A stretch of 64,000 nt of DNA, taken from a virus. The notes beneath the pieces were generated by a model that worked only from the letters and a program-made list of their open reading frames with translations, did no database searches and was not told where the DNA came from. Where the stretch lies: positions 23,901 through 87,900 of the IMG/VR virus record IMGVR_UViG_3300010367_000378. One strand, written 5' to 3'. Shown here piece by piece: positions 23,325 to 31,132 of the stretch (the stretch's first letter is position 1; each line of letters starts with the position of its first letter). The position numbers and the translations under genes were made by a program.

Positions 23325-23756
23325 TTACTGCGCGGGCGGAGCGAAGTATCCCTCGACGACGAGGGTCAGATCGATCGCGGTCGTGGAGCGGGCGGAGAGG
23401 TCGCGGAAGCACTCTCCGGCCGGCGCGCAGAGGCGGACGTCGGCGAAGCTGCTCGCCGTCCCCCCGCCGAAGGTCACGGCGCTGGCCGAGGACTGGGTGC
23501 CGTCGTACTCCCAGAGCTTCAGGGAACCGGCGCTGGTCGATGAGACGTGGACGGCCACGAGGACGGCGGTGGCCTCCTGCGGGATGTTGCAGGCGCCCCG
23601 GACCACCAGGTCCTGGTTGGAGTCGGCCGCCAGGCTGCCGCTGAAGAGCTGGCACGGCGCCAGCGCGGTGTGCAGCGAGGGGGCGGCGTTTGACTGCGCA
23701 CCCGCGATGGAGGCGAGGGACAGAAGGCAGAGGGCCAGCAGGATGGTTTTCTTCAC
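23325..23756 (-). CDS. Secreted surface-domain-like protein
   Basis: 143 residues from GTG at 23756, with AAAGGAGAAA upstream. Signal peptide ILLALCLLSLASIAGAQS. The mature domain begins LAPCQLF and has CNIPQEATAVLVAVHV...LVVEGYFAPP, the order of a repeated extracellular domain (PCR...CGIP..A.AV.VN.....GYF) common in Acidobacteriota and related bacteria. It suggests capture of a host surface domain, perhaps as a fibre accessory or adhesin. It follows the secreted gene at 23792-24349 in the same leftward unit. Confidence 0.6.
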   Translation of the reverse strand: MKKTILLALCLLSLASIAGAQSNAAPSLHTALAPCQLFSGSLAADSNQDLVVRGACNIPQEATAVLVAVHVSSTSAGSLKLWEYDGTQSSASAVTFGGGTASSFADVRLCAPAGECFRDLSARSTTAIDLTLVVEGYFAPPAQ

Positions 23757-23791
23757 GGTCGGATTTCTCCTTTCTGGAACAGGCATGGATC

Positions 23792-24349
23792 TCACGGGGC
23801 GACGGCAGTCAGGTAGGTGGGGCCGGCCGACGTCGAAAGCTGGCAGTCGATGATGTCGCCGAGCAGGAACTCGCCGGCGACGGTGTTGTAGGTGTGCCAG
23901 GCGCCGGACGTGCCCTCGGAGCGCAGCTTCACATCGATCAACCCGTCGGCCGTGGAGATGAATCCGACGTTGCTCGGGATGCCTCCGGCGTTGACAATGT
24001 AGCCTTCCGTATAGCCTGGAGCGTTGCATTCATCCAGGCCGTAGGACCTCGTATAGCCACAGGTCTGGCTGTCGTCGATCGAGACGCTGGACGGCGCCTG
24101 GGCATCGGTCGGCAGGAGGATGTCGAGGACGCGCAGCGGGTAGTACTGCCCGTCCCGGACCCAGAAATCGCGGCCAGCGCCCGAGTCGTTCTTCAGGTGC
24201 AGGCGGACCCACCCGGTGCCGCTCGGGATGAAGCCGCAGTTGTCGGGTGGCGTGGCGGTGACGCCCGCAGTGGAGACCACGGTGGTGGCCATGGCGGGGA
24301 AGGACGACAGACACACGGCGAGCACCAGCAGCAGGACTTTGCTTCTCAT
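23792..24349 (-). CDS. Secreted fibre-associated hypothetical protein
   Basis: 185 residues from ATG at 24349 (CAGGAGAGGAGAAC upstream). Signal peptide VLLLVLAVCLSSFPAMATT. The mature part contains VTATPPDNCGFIPSGTGWVRLHLKN and later YLTAV, beta-rich with four cysteines that could form disulphides. First gene behind the operator promoter at 24455-24483, so it is expressed separately from the structural genes. Confidence 0.6.
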   Translation of the reverse strand: MRSKVLLLVLAVCLSSFPAMATTVVSTAGVTATPPDNCGFIPSGTGWVRLHLKNDSGAGRDFWVRDGQYYPLRVLDILLPTDAQAPSSVSIDDSQTCGYTRSYGLDECNAPGYTEGYIVNAGGIPSNVGFISTADGLIDVKLRSEGTSGAWHTYNTVAGEFLLGDIIDCQLSTSAGPTYLTAVAP

Positions 24350-24454
24350 ACGGTTCTCCTCTCCTGTAAGAGATTGGTGGGCCAAGAGCGGCCCTCACCG
24401 GTCAATGTAGACCCGGTCCTTCCACAACTGTTTAGACCATACAGGCGAGGTGAA

Positions 24455-24483
24455 CTATATACACCAGTATAGAAGCGCGTCAA
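24455..24483 (-). promoter_or_regulatory. Leftward promoter with operator palindrome
   Basis: On the minus strand: -35 TTGACG (24483-24478), then CTATACTGGTGTATATAG (24472-24455), an imperfect copy of the phage operator, overlapping a TATATA or TATAGT -10. It lies between the fibre gene and two small secreted-protein genes and would drive the latter. Confidence 0.65.
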
Positions 24484-24507
24484 CATCCCGCGAGTGACAT
24501 TCTTCTG

Positions 24508-27234
24508 TCAGAGTGCCACGCTCTCCAGCCAGAATCCCGAAAGATCTGCCGACCTCGTACTGCTGGAGGTCTGCAAAACGATTGCTCCAGGGAAGACAGT
24601 CGCGCTCGGCCCGACGGAGGTGATCCCGTCCCCGTTGACGTGCGTCCCATTGATCGTCCAACTCCAGTCTCCGGGAGAGATGCCGCGGTCGATCTCCAGG
24701 CGCTGAAAGGTGGTGGTGGCCGTCACGCCGGTGTCTGCGCGGTTCACCAGCGAGCCGCCGGACCACACCTCTACCCACCAGTGGGTGTTTCCGCGCGCCG
24801 CGGAGTCCAGCACGAAGAACACGCTGTTGCTACCGAAGTGGGAGGTGTCGGCGGTGTCCACCCCGACACCCACAATGAGCCGCACGCCGGAGACAGTGGA
24901 GACTGGCCGCACGAGCCAGCCGAACAGGTCTATGTCTAGGGCCTTGATCCCGGACTGCAACGCTACGCCGCCGCCGGTCACGTCCGGGGTGACGCTGGTG
25001 ATCCGCATAATGGTGGGGCGGCCGGTCTCCGGGGCCTGCATCGCTGGCGCGCTGCTGCCCTGGGGGGTCCACCCCAGTCGCCCAAAGGCCCCGGTCGCGT
25101 CATTCGTGGAGGAGTAGTAGAAGTCGTCGTACAGGGTGAAGCGCTGCCAGGGACGTGCGACGCGAACGTCCGTGGCGGTCACCACCTCGCCGGCCGTCGT
25201 TTCCCTGTTCGTGCTCAGGATCGCCGCGCCCTTCTGGGTGGTGCTCGCGTCCGGCACGTCCAAGTCCACCTTCTGGTTGCCGGAATCGAGGGTGACAGTG
25301 ACCTTGGAGCTGGCCGCGTTGATCTTGCGGAACCGAAGGTCGACTCCGCCCTTGTTGTCGAACAGGCCGACGCCGGCCGTGCCAACGTTGGATGCGGTGT
25401 TCGCCTCCCCGGAGACCGCCACCCAGGTTTGGTCTCCCCGGAGGAAGGTGCTGCTGCTGGCGCTCCCGCTTCCGAGGCGCGCGGTACCGAGGGTGCCGCT
25501 GGAGATGTTGCTCGCGTTGGTCGTGTCCGTCGTAGCGCTCGCGGCGAGCCCTGTGACCCGGGCGACCGGGACCGTCCCGGCCGCGAGGCTCCCGGTGATA
25601 TCCACATTCCACAGAGTCGATCCGCCAGCAGTCTTGAAGGTCTGGAAACTACCCGTCGGCGACGTATCCGTTGCGCGTGACATGGTGATTCCGGTGTCAC
25701 CGTTGACCGCTTGGTTCACGGTCGCGTCCGTCAGGGTGGGTGAGGTGCCGAACAGCGCTGCGCCGGAACCGCTTTCGTCCGAAAGGACCCCGCGTAGGTC
25801 CGCAGAGGTCGATGCGGCCAGGTGCGAAATCCCAGCGTTGGTGCTCCAAGTCCCGGAAGAGACGCGCAGCACCCCGGAGGAAGCAGAGGTGTCCAGGCCG
25901 GTACCGCCCTTGGCGGCTGTGACGGTGGGAAGCTGGCTCACCGTGATCGCGCACAGGGAGACGCTGGTCGTACCGCCGCAAGTTCCCACGACTCTGTCCG
26001 CCGTCTGCGAGGTCGCGGCGGCCACGGTGATTGTCCCCGAGGTGGTGACCGGGGAGCCAGTTGCGGCGAGCCAGGACGGCACGGCGAGCCCAACGCTCGT
26101 GACGGTCCCGCTCCCGGCCGGAGTCGCCCAGGTGTTGTCCCCGCGGAGGAACGTCGAGGAGTTGGCCGTACCGCTTCCCAAGCGGGCCGTCCCCACGGTT
26201 CCCGAGGAGATGTTCGACGCGTTGGTGGTATCGGTGGTGGCCGAGGCCGCCAGACCGGAAACCCTCGCCGCCGGCACGGTCCCGGCCGAGAGCGAGCCCG
26301 TGATGTCGATCCCCCACAGGGTTGATCCCCCGGCCGACTTGAACAACTCGAAGCTCCCGGTGGGACTCGTGTCCGTTGCTCGCGTGAGCAGCAACGCGGT
26401 GTCCCCGTTCGAGGCCTGATTCACCGAGACGTCGCTCATCGTCGGCGACGTCGCGAAGACGGCGGCACCGCCGCTCCCCGTCTCGTCCGAGAGCACCGCC
26501 CGAAGGGCGGCGCTCGTCGAACTCGCCAGGTCGGAGAGCCCGGCCCCTACGGACCAGGTCCCGCTGGAGACCTTGGGCACACCGGTGCTGGAGGAGGTGC
26601 TGATCCCCGTCCCCCCCTTCGCCGCGCTGACCGTGGGAAGCTGGCTATTCGTCATGGCACACAGCCCAATGGACGTCGCTCCGTTGCAGGTGCCGATGAC
26701 CTGGTCCGCGGTCTGGCCGCTGGCGGCTGAGATCGCGATCGTGCCGGTGCTAGTGATCGGACTGCCCGTCGCGGTCAACCAGCTCGGCACCGTGACGTTG
26801 ACGCTGGTGACCGTCCCCCCGGAGCCGGCTGGTACCCCCCATGTCGCATCTTCCCGAAGAAAGCGGGTGGTCCCCGCCGAGGAGCCAGGATCGGGAACGA
26901 CTCCCGAGGCGTGGGACCCGCCGGACGCGCCGAACGTCGAGGCCGAGAGCGTGAAGCCGCTGGCGAGCGAGTGCGAGGTCCCCCCGCCGCAGAGAAGCGG
27001 CGGCGAGCACGTGATCGTCGTCGATCCCAGCGCGTAGGAGGAGAGGCTGAGGTCGGCCTTGAGCGCGGCCCAGGTGACGTTCTTGGACCCGGCGCAGTTG
27101 GCGCTCGCCTCGAAGTGCAGGGTGTCGGCGACGGTCCCCGAGGGCAGGCTGCAGATGCTCTGGGCGCCCGCGGCGGTGGTGAGAACGAGGAGGAGCACGG
27201 CGGCGAGGCCGAGCGGAAGCTTCTTGACGTTCAT
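24508..27234 (-). CDS. Tail fibre with signal peptide and two large tandem repeats
   Basis: 908 residues from ATG at 27234 (GAAAGGACACC upstream). The N terminus LPLGLAAVLLLVLTTAAGAQS is a Sec signal peptide, unusual for a phage fibre. Residues about 137-374 and 375-608 are two tandem repeats (VTVPSWLTATGSPITSTGTI / LAVPSWLAATGSPVTTSGTI; SQLPTV.AAKGGTG; SSTFLRGD.TW). FLRGDNTWA-type units are common in fibres. The C-terminal 200 residues (QRFTLYDDFYYSS... WWVEVWSGGSLV) look like a carbohydrate-binding jelly roll. It follows the tail-tip genes, so it is probably the receptor-binding fibre. Confidence 0.75.
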   Translation of the reverse strand: MNVKKLPLGLAAVLLLVLTTAAGAQSICSLPSGTVADTLHFEASANCAGSKNVTWAALKADLSLSSYALGSTTITCSPPLLCGGGTSHSLASGFTLSASTFGASGGSHASGVVPDPGSSAGTTRFLREDATWGVPAGSGGTVTSVNVTVPSWLTATGSPITSTGTIAISAASGQTADQVIGTCNGATSIGLCAMTNSQLPTVSAAKGGTGISTSSSTGVPKVSSGTWSVGAGLSDLASSTSAALRAVLSDETGSGGAAVFATSPTMSDVSVNQASNGDTALLLTRATDTSPTGSFELFKSAGGSTLWGIDITGSLSAGTVPAARVSGLAASATTDTTNASNISSGTVGTARLGSGTANSSTFLRGDNTWATPAGSGTVTSVGLAVPSWLAATGSPVTTSGTITVAAATSQTADRVVGTCGGTTSVSLCAITVSQLPTVTAAKGGTGLDTSASSGVLRVSSGTWSTNAGISHLAASTSADLRGVLSDESGSGAALFGTSPTLTDATVNQAVNGDTGITMSRATDTSPTGSFQTFKTAGGSTLWNVDITGSLAAGTVPVARVTGLAASATTDTTNASNISSGTLGTARLGSGSASSSTFLRGDQTWVAVSGEANTASNVGTAGVGLFDNKGGVDLRFRKINAASSKVTVTLDSGNQKVDLDVPDASTTQKGAAILSTNRETTAGEVVTATDVRVARPWQRFTLYDDFYYSSTNDATGAFGRLGWTPQGSSAPAMQAPETGRPTIMRITSVTPDVTGGGVALQSGIKALDIDLFGWLVRPVSTVSGVRLIVGVGVDTADTSHFGSNSVFFVLDSAARGNTHWWVEVWSGGSLVNRADTGVTATTTFQRLEIDRGISPGDWSWTINGTHVNGDGITSVGPSATVFPGAIVLQTSSSTRSADLSGFWLESVAL
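25405..26825 (-). repeat. Two tandem repeats of about 710 bp in the fibre gene
   Basis: The two halves (about 26,115-26,825 and 25,405-26,114) encode the 235-residue fibre repeats in the same order of motifs. Protein similarity is high while the DNA differs at many sites, so the duplication is not recent. Confidence 0.75.
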
Positions 27235-27245
27235 GGTGTCCTTTC

Positions 27246-27587
27246 TCAATCGAGGATTCTCAGGCCCTTCCAGCCGGACCCGCCGTTGACCTCGGTCTTC
27301 CCGGTCGAATCGACGCGGAAGACCGGTTGCATGACGCCGGCGCGGAGGACGCTCACGACGATTCGAGCGCTCTCCGATCCCGGGGTCGAGTCGGTGAGCT
27401 CCACCGTGATCTGCGCCCCCAGCAGGCCGCCAGGGGCGGTGGTCAAGTTGACCGTAGGCGTGACGCTGGAGACCGCCGCCCCGATCGTGTTCAGAAAGGC
27501 GTTCGGGTGGCCAGCCGCGAGCGCCGCGTTGGCCTGGGCAAACTGCCCAGCTAGGATCAGGTTCAGAATCGTGACGTCGAATGCCAC
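27246..27587 (-). CDS. Small tail-tip-associated protein
   Basis: 113 residues from GTG at 27587, two bases after the upstream stop. The N-terminal AFDVTILNLILAGQFAQANAALAAGHP is helical. The rest is beta-rich and ends TGKTEVNGGSGWKGLRILD, like the end of a small fibre head or chaperone. Its place between tail-tip proteins and the fibre suggests a fibre connector. Confidence 0.5.
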   Translation of the reverse strand: MAFDVTILNLILAGQFAQANAALAAGHPNAFLNTIGAAVSSVTPTVNLTTAPGGLLGAQITVELTDSTPGSESARIVVSVLRAGVMQPVFRVDSTGKTEVNGGSGWKGLRILD

Positions 27588-27588
27588 C

Positions 27589-28539
27589 TTAGAAGGTCTC
27601 CTGCAGGGTAAAGCCGGCCAGCCCCGGCCATTCGAGGGTAGCCATCGTTGGCTTCGGCGGCTGCTCAATGCAGCAGACCATCGACGTGTCGTAGAAGAGC
27701 CAGCGCTGGGATGGTTCCGGCCAGAAGAAGATCCGGGCGAGCTCCCCGCGGCCCACGAGGAACCGCGTCATGACCTGGCGGAAGACTTCGATCCGGCCGC
27801 TCTCCGGTGTCTCAGGACCGAGTTGAGGCAGCTCGAAGGCCGCTGAGCGCTGCATCGATCGCGTCCGACCGAGCTTTGCCCCGCTCTCGGTCCGGACGAC
27901 CTCGGAGCGGGGGATCAGCGGAAGCGACCAGCCGAGCGCCATGTTGATCGAAGGACGATAGCGGCGGCCGATCATGGGAAGGGCGAACTGCAGGAAGTTG
28001 CTCCCGTCGTTGGTGTGGCTCGAGGTATCGAAGGTGAGGACGACGCTCTTGACGCTCGGATAAGCCCCAACGGGAAAGGTCACGAAGGAGTCGAGCATGA
28101 ATTCGGCCGTCGCATCTTCCAGCCATTCCGCGTCAGGCCCAAGGGTCCAGAGGAGGCTATCCCAGGGGAAATCGGAGAGGCTTGCGAGAACCACCGGTTC
28201 CGTCCAGGCGGAGACCGCGAGGCTGCCGCCGAGGGCATCCTTGAGCTCGACTTTGAAGGGGAGCCGGATGTTGCTCTTGTGGAAGGAAAGCCAGTCGACC
28301 GGCCGGACGCGGTTGAAAGTCCACGTCACCGAAACGGTTGAAACCGCGGCGATCGATCCACTCCGCCATGGCGCAGAGAGATCCTCGTTGAGAAGGTTCT
28401 CGGCGGTCATCTCGGTCAAGGGATCGCCCGAAGAGACAGCCGTCGACGAGGCTACGCAGGTCGTGCCATAGGCAGCCAGCGCCCAGTTTTCCAGGATCAG
28501 AAGAGCCTCGTAGGATTCGAGGGTCGGCTGTTCTGCCAT
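27589..28539 (-). CDS. Tail-tip/baseplate structural protein
   Basis: 316 residues from ATG at 28539, whose last base pairs with the upstream TAA (ATGTAA junction). Segments such as VDWLSFHKSNIRLPFKVELKDA and SVVLTFDTSSHTNDG fit a beta-sandwich virion protein. No specific family recognised. Placed between the hub-like protein and the fibre, it is probably a distal tail component. Confidence 0.55.
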   Translation of the reverse strand: MAEQPTLESYEALLILENWALAAYGTTCVASSTAVSSGDPLTEMTAENLLNEDLSAPWRSGSIAAVSTVSVTWTFNRVRPVDWLSFHKSNIRLPFKVELKDALGGSLAVSAWTEPVVLASLSDFPWDSLLWTLGPDAEWLEDATAEFMLDSFVTFPVGAYPSVKSVVLTFDTSSHTNDGSNFLQFALPMIGRRYRPSINMALGWSLPLIPRSEVVRTESGAKLGRTRSMQRSAAFELPQLGPETPESGRIEVFRQVMTRFLVGRGELARIFFWPEPSQRWLFYDTSMVCCIEQPPKPTMATLEWPGLAGFTLQETF

Positions 28540-31109
28540 TACGTGAGGACCTCCAGGACCGTTTGATTGCTGCCCTTGTCGACCGAGACGCTCATGATCC
28601 GCGCCGAGGCCCCGTTCTCGAAGGTCCCCGTGGGAGGCTCGTAGACGAACTCGTGCTCGTCCCCCGCGCGGACGGCTGCCGCGATCCATGCCCCGGCCAG
28701 GGTCACCTCCCACCAGGATCGCTCCTCGAGAAAGAGCGGCGCGGCATAGTCGAGCCACGTTGACGCGGCGGCCGGATCGTCGAGGAGGTAAGTCTGGAAC
28801 GGTTCAGTCCTCGGCTTCGCCTGGGGAAAGTTCTTCATCGTCGCCGATCCCGCAGAGCGGGGCAAAAGCTGATAGTCGGTGCTGAGCCGCGAGCGGAGAT
28901 TCGCAGGGACGGAGCCCGGAATATTGCTTTTATCAACGACGAGATAATTCTTTCCGTAGCCCACCGTGATTCGTGAAAATGGGTCCGTAGAAGAGAGATT
29001 GCGGATTGCAATGATCTCGGGCCGGAATCGCCGCGACGGAGAGCCAACCGGCGGCCGGATCGTGATGAGACGAAAGCTTCCCGTCTCGTCTTCTACCCAC
29101 CAAGCCATGGCCGACAGGGCGATCGAATCCAGGACAGCCTTTCGAGTCGTCGAGGCATTGAGAAGGTGACCGACGGCGAGGTTGGGATTCCACAGGAGGC
29201 CGGAGGTGTCCACCGTGCTATCCGAGACCACGCCGAAGAGAGCGCTCGCCGTGTAGGCCCCGGCAGGGCCGCCTGTAGCGTCGATCCCGAAGGCGCCGGC
29301 CTGAGTGCTCACCAGCAGGGAGGCGGTCGAGTTCGGGAGGTCATAGGTGTACTGGCGGTCGGCTGCCAGAGTGCGGATGACCACTGGCGTCGGCGCGAGC
29401 AGGGTCTCGCTGATTAGGACCTCTTCGACCCGGATATCCCTGCCGTCCGGGGAAATAGCCGGCTGGCCTCCAGCGCCGTCCTTTGCGATCGTGAAGGTGC
29501 CGTTGTTCGATGATGTTCCCGTCACCGAGATCCGCTGGCCAGTCCGGTCCGGATCGAGTTGGCCGGGGACGAGACGCTTCGCGGTCATTGGCAGGCTGGT
29601 GTTGGCGTCCGTCCCACTGAGGGAGATGACGTGGGGGTCGTCGAAACCGAAGGAGATGCTCCCTGCCGCCCCGAGGGCGATTGTCTCGTCCGGCACCAAC
29701 GGCACGCCGTTCGCTCGTAGGCGTCCCCAGATGTCGGTGGACGTGGCCAGGCCGGTGTTGATTTCCGGCGATCGCCAGCCATAGGTCCTCGTCTGGGTGT
29801 CGAGCAGGACGAGCGGGAAGTGGAAGACGGGGCCCCAGCAAGTCGGTTTGGTCTGCCCGAGAGGCCCGCCAGAGAACACCGCCGGATCATCGCCGTCCAG
29901 GCTGGGCTTCCAGCTTGCGGCTCCCTGTAGGGTCAGATCGACCCTCCTGAGCTCGGAGAGGGCGGTCGTGCCTTCGTCCTCCCCGAAGCGCCAGGCGTCC
30001 AGGATTCCGGTGACCCCTGCGCCGCCCGCAGGAAGGGGGCGGTCAGAGCTGGCGAGGAGGGTGTCGTAGTCCGGGGCCGCGGCGCGGAGGCGGATCTCCC
30101 AGACATGGAGGCCGACCGAACTGGTGCCGGCGCGGCCGACCAGCGGGATGCCGTGGTCCGGATCGGTCTTCGAGACTGCGACTGGCATGGTCAGAGTCCC
30201 CACGACGGTGAGCGCGCCGAGGGCGAAGCCGGCAGCTCCGACTGCCACTCCCGTGGTGCGGTTTGTGGCCCACACGGCGGCATAGAGCGTCACGCTGACA
30301 CCGTCCGGGGCAACCACCCCGGCGAGGTAGATCGGGACGCCTGTGGGCGGCGTGTAGGCCGAGAAACGGATCGAGGAGGTGTCCGTTTCGGATGCGCCAG
30401 TCACGAACCCCAGCGCGCCGGCGGCGCTCAGGATCAGCCCGTAGAAGTTGGACACCTGGAACAGCGGCGCGAAGCCGGTCCCTGTGTGGGTCCCCAGGAG
30501 GACGCCGATCCATTCAATCGCCAGGGCGCCGGCGACGTTGTGGTCCTCCGAAGCCGTGCCGATGAGCCGCGAGGTCCCATCGGCCGGCACAAGAACGCCC
30601 ATGCCGTAGCCGTGGTAATAGTTCTGGACCAGCGGATTGTCGAGAGAGGACTTCCTGCCGATCGCCGAAATCGAAATCTGGGTCGTCCCGGTGCACTGCA
30701 CGGTAACCCCTGAGAAAAGCCGGAGATAATCGGAGAAGGCAACAACATCTCCGGCCGGTCCGCGAGGAGACCCCAGATAGACTTCGAAGGGCTGGTCTGC
30801 CCAGACAAGCCCCTTGAGGAAGGTCAGAGAACCGTCACTGTTTTCCAGGTCAAAGCTTGCCGTTTCAATCGAGCTCGGGCCCGTGAGGTTCCCGGAAGCC
30901 GCGACTGCTCTCTTGAGCTTCCAGGTCGGCATGAGGCGCGTGATGAAGCGGGCGTTCGGGGGGCTCTCCCCCGGGCCGGTGTAGAGCGCCCTGGCATCGG
31001 TGAACAGCAGCGTCCGCGCCGCCCCCGTCTCCCGGCTCTTGGGATGGAAGACGACGGCGAGCCAGGCGTCACCGCCCTCGCGCCAGACGTCGATTAGAGT
31101 CCTCGCCAT
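28539..31109 (-). CDS. Tail-tip protein with LamG-like insertion
   Basis: 856 residues, directly after the tape measure in transcription order, where siphoviruses encode distal tail and hub proteins. Beta-rich from the start (WLAVVFHPKS, RFITRLMPTWKL). Residues about 190-400 (LAIEWIGVLLGTHTG... LHVWEIRLR) resemble a concanavalin/LamG-type carbohydrate module. The C-terminal 200 residues (SRITVGYGKNYLVVDKS... NQTVLEVLT) resemble a hub domain. It probably combines structural and receptor-contact roles. Confidence 0.6.
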   Translation of the reverse strand: MARTLIDVWREGGDAWLAVVFHPKSRETGAARTLLFTDARALYTGPGESPPNARFITRLMPTWKLKRAVAASGNLTGPSSIETASFDLENSDGSLTFLKGLVWADQPFEVYLGSPRGPAGDVVAFSDYLRLFSGVTVQCTGTTQISISAIGRKSSLDNPLVQNYYHGYGMGVLVPADGTSRLIGTASEDHNVAGALAIEWIGVLLGTHTGTGFAPLFQVSNFYGLILSAAGALGFVTGASETDTSSIRFSAYTPPTGVPIYLAGVVAPDGVSVTLYAAVWATNRTTGVAVGAAGFALGALTVVGTLTMPVAVSKTDPDHGIPLVGRAGTSSVGLHVWEIRLRAAAPDYDTLLASSDRPLPAGGAGVTGILDAWRFGEDEGTTALSELRRVDLTLQGAASWKPSLDGDDPAVFSGGPLGQTKPTCWGPVFHFPLVLLDTQTRTYGWRSPEINTGLATSTDIWGRLRANGVPLVPDETIALGAAGSISFGFDDPHVISLSGTDANTSLPMTAKRLVPGQLDPDRTGQRISVTGTSSNNGTFTIAKDGAGGQPAISPDGRDIRVEEVLISETLLAPTPVVIRTLAADRQYTYDLPNSTASLLVSTQAGAFGIDATGGPAGAYTASALFGVVSDSTVDTSGLLWNPNLAVGHLLNASTTRKAVLDSIALSAMAWWVEDETGSFRLITIRPPVGSPSRRFRPEIIAIRNLSSTDPFSRITVGYGKNYLVVDKSNIPGSVPANLRSRLSTDYQLLPRSAGSATMKNFPQAKPRTEPFQTYLLDDPAAASTWLDYAAPLFLEERSWWEVTLAGAWIAAAVRAGDEHEFVYEPPTGTFENGASARIMSVSVDKGSNQTVLEVLT

Positions 31110-31132
31110 CGCCTCAGTTTCATCCCCACTTT

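Noticed and set aside
25136-26419. Plus-strand frame of 427 codons antisense to the fibre
   Set aside because: It mirrors the Thr/Ser/Gly-rich fibre repeats in the complementary frame and has no start signal.
25405-26825. CRISPR array or diversity-generating retroelement in the fibre
   Set aside because: The repeats are two 710-bp coding units, not short repeats with spacers, and no reverse transcriptase or template repeat is seen in the window.
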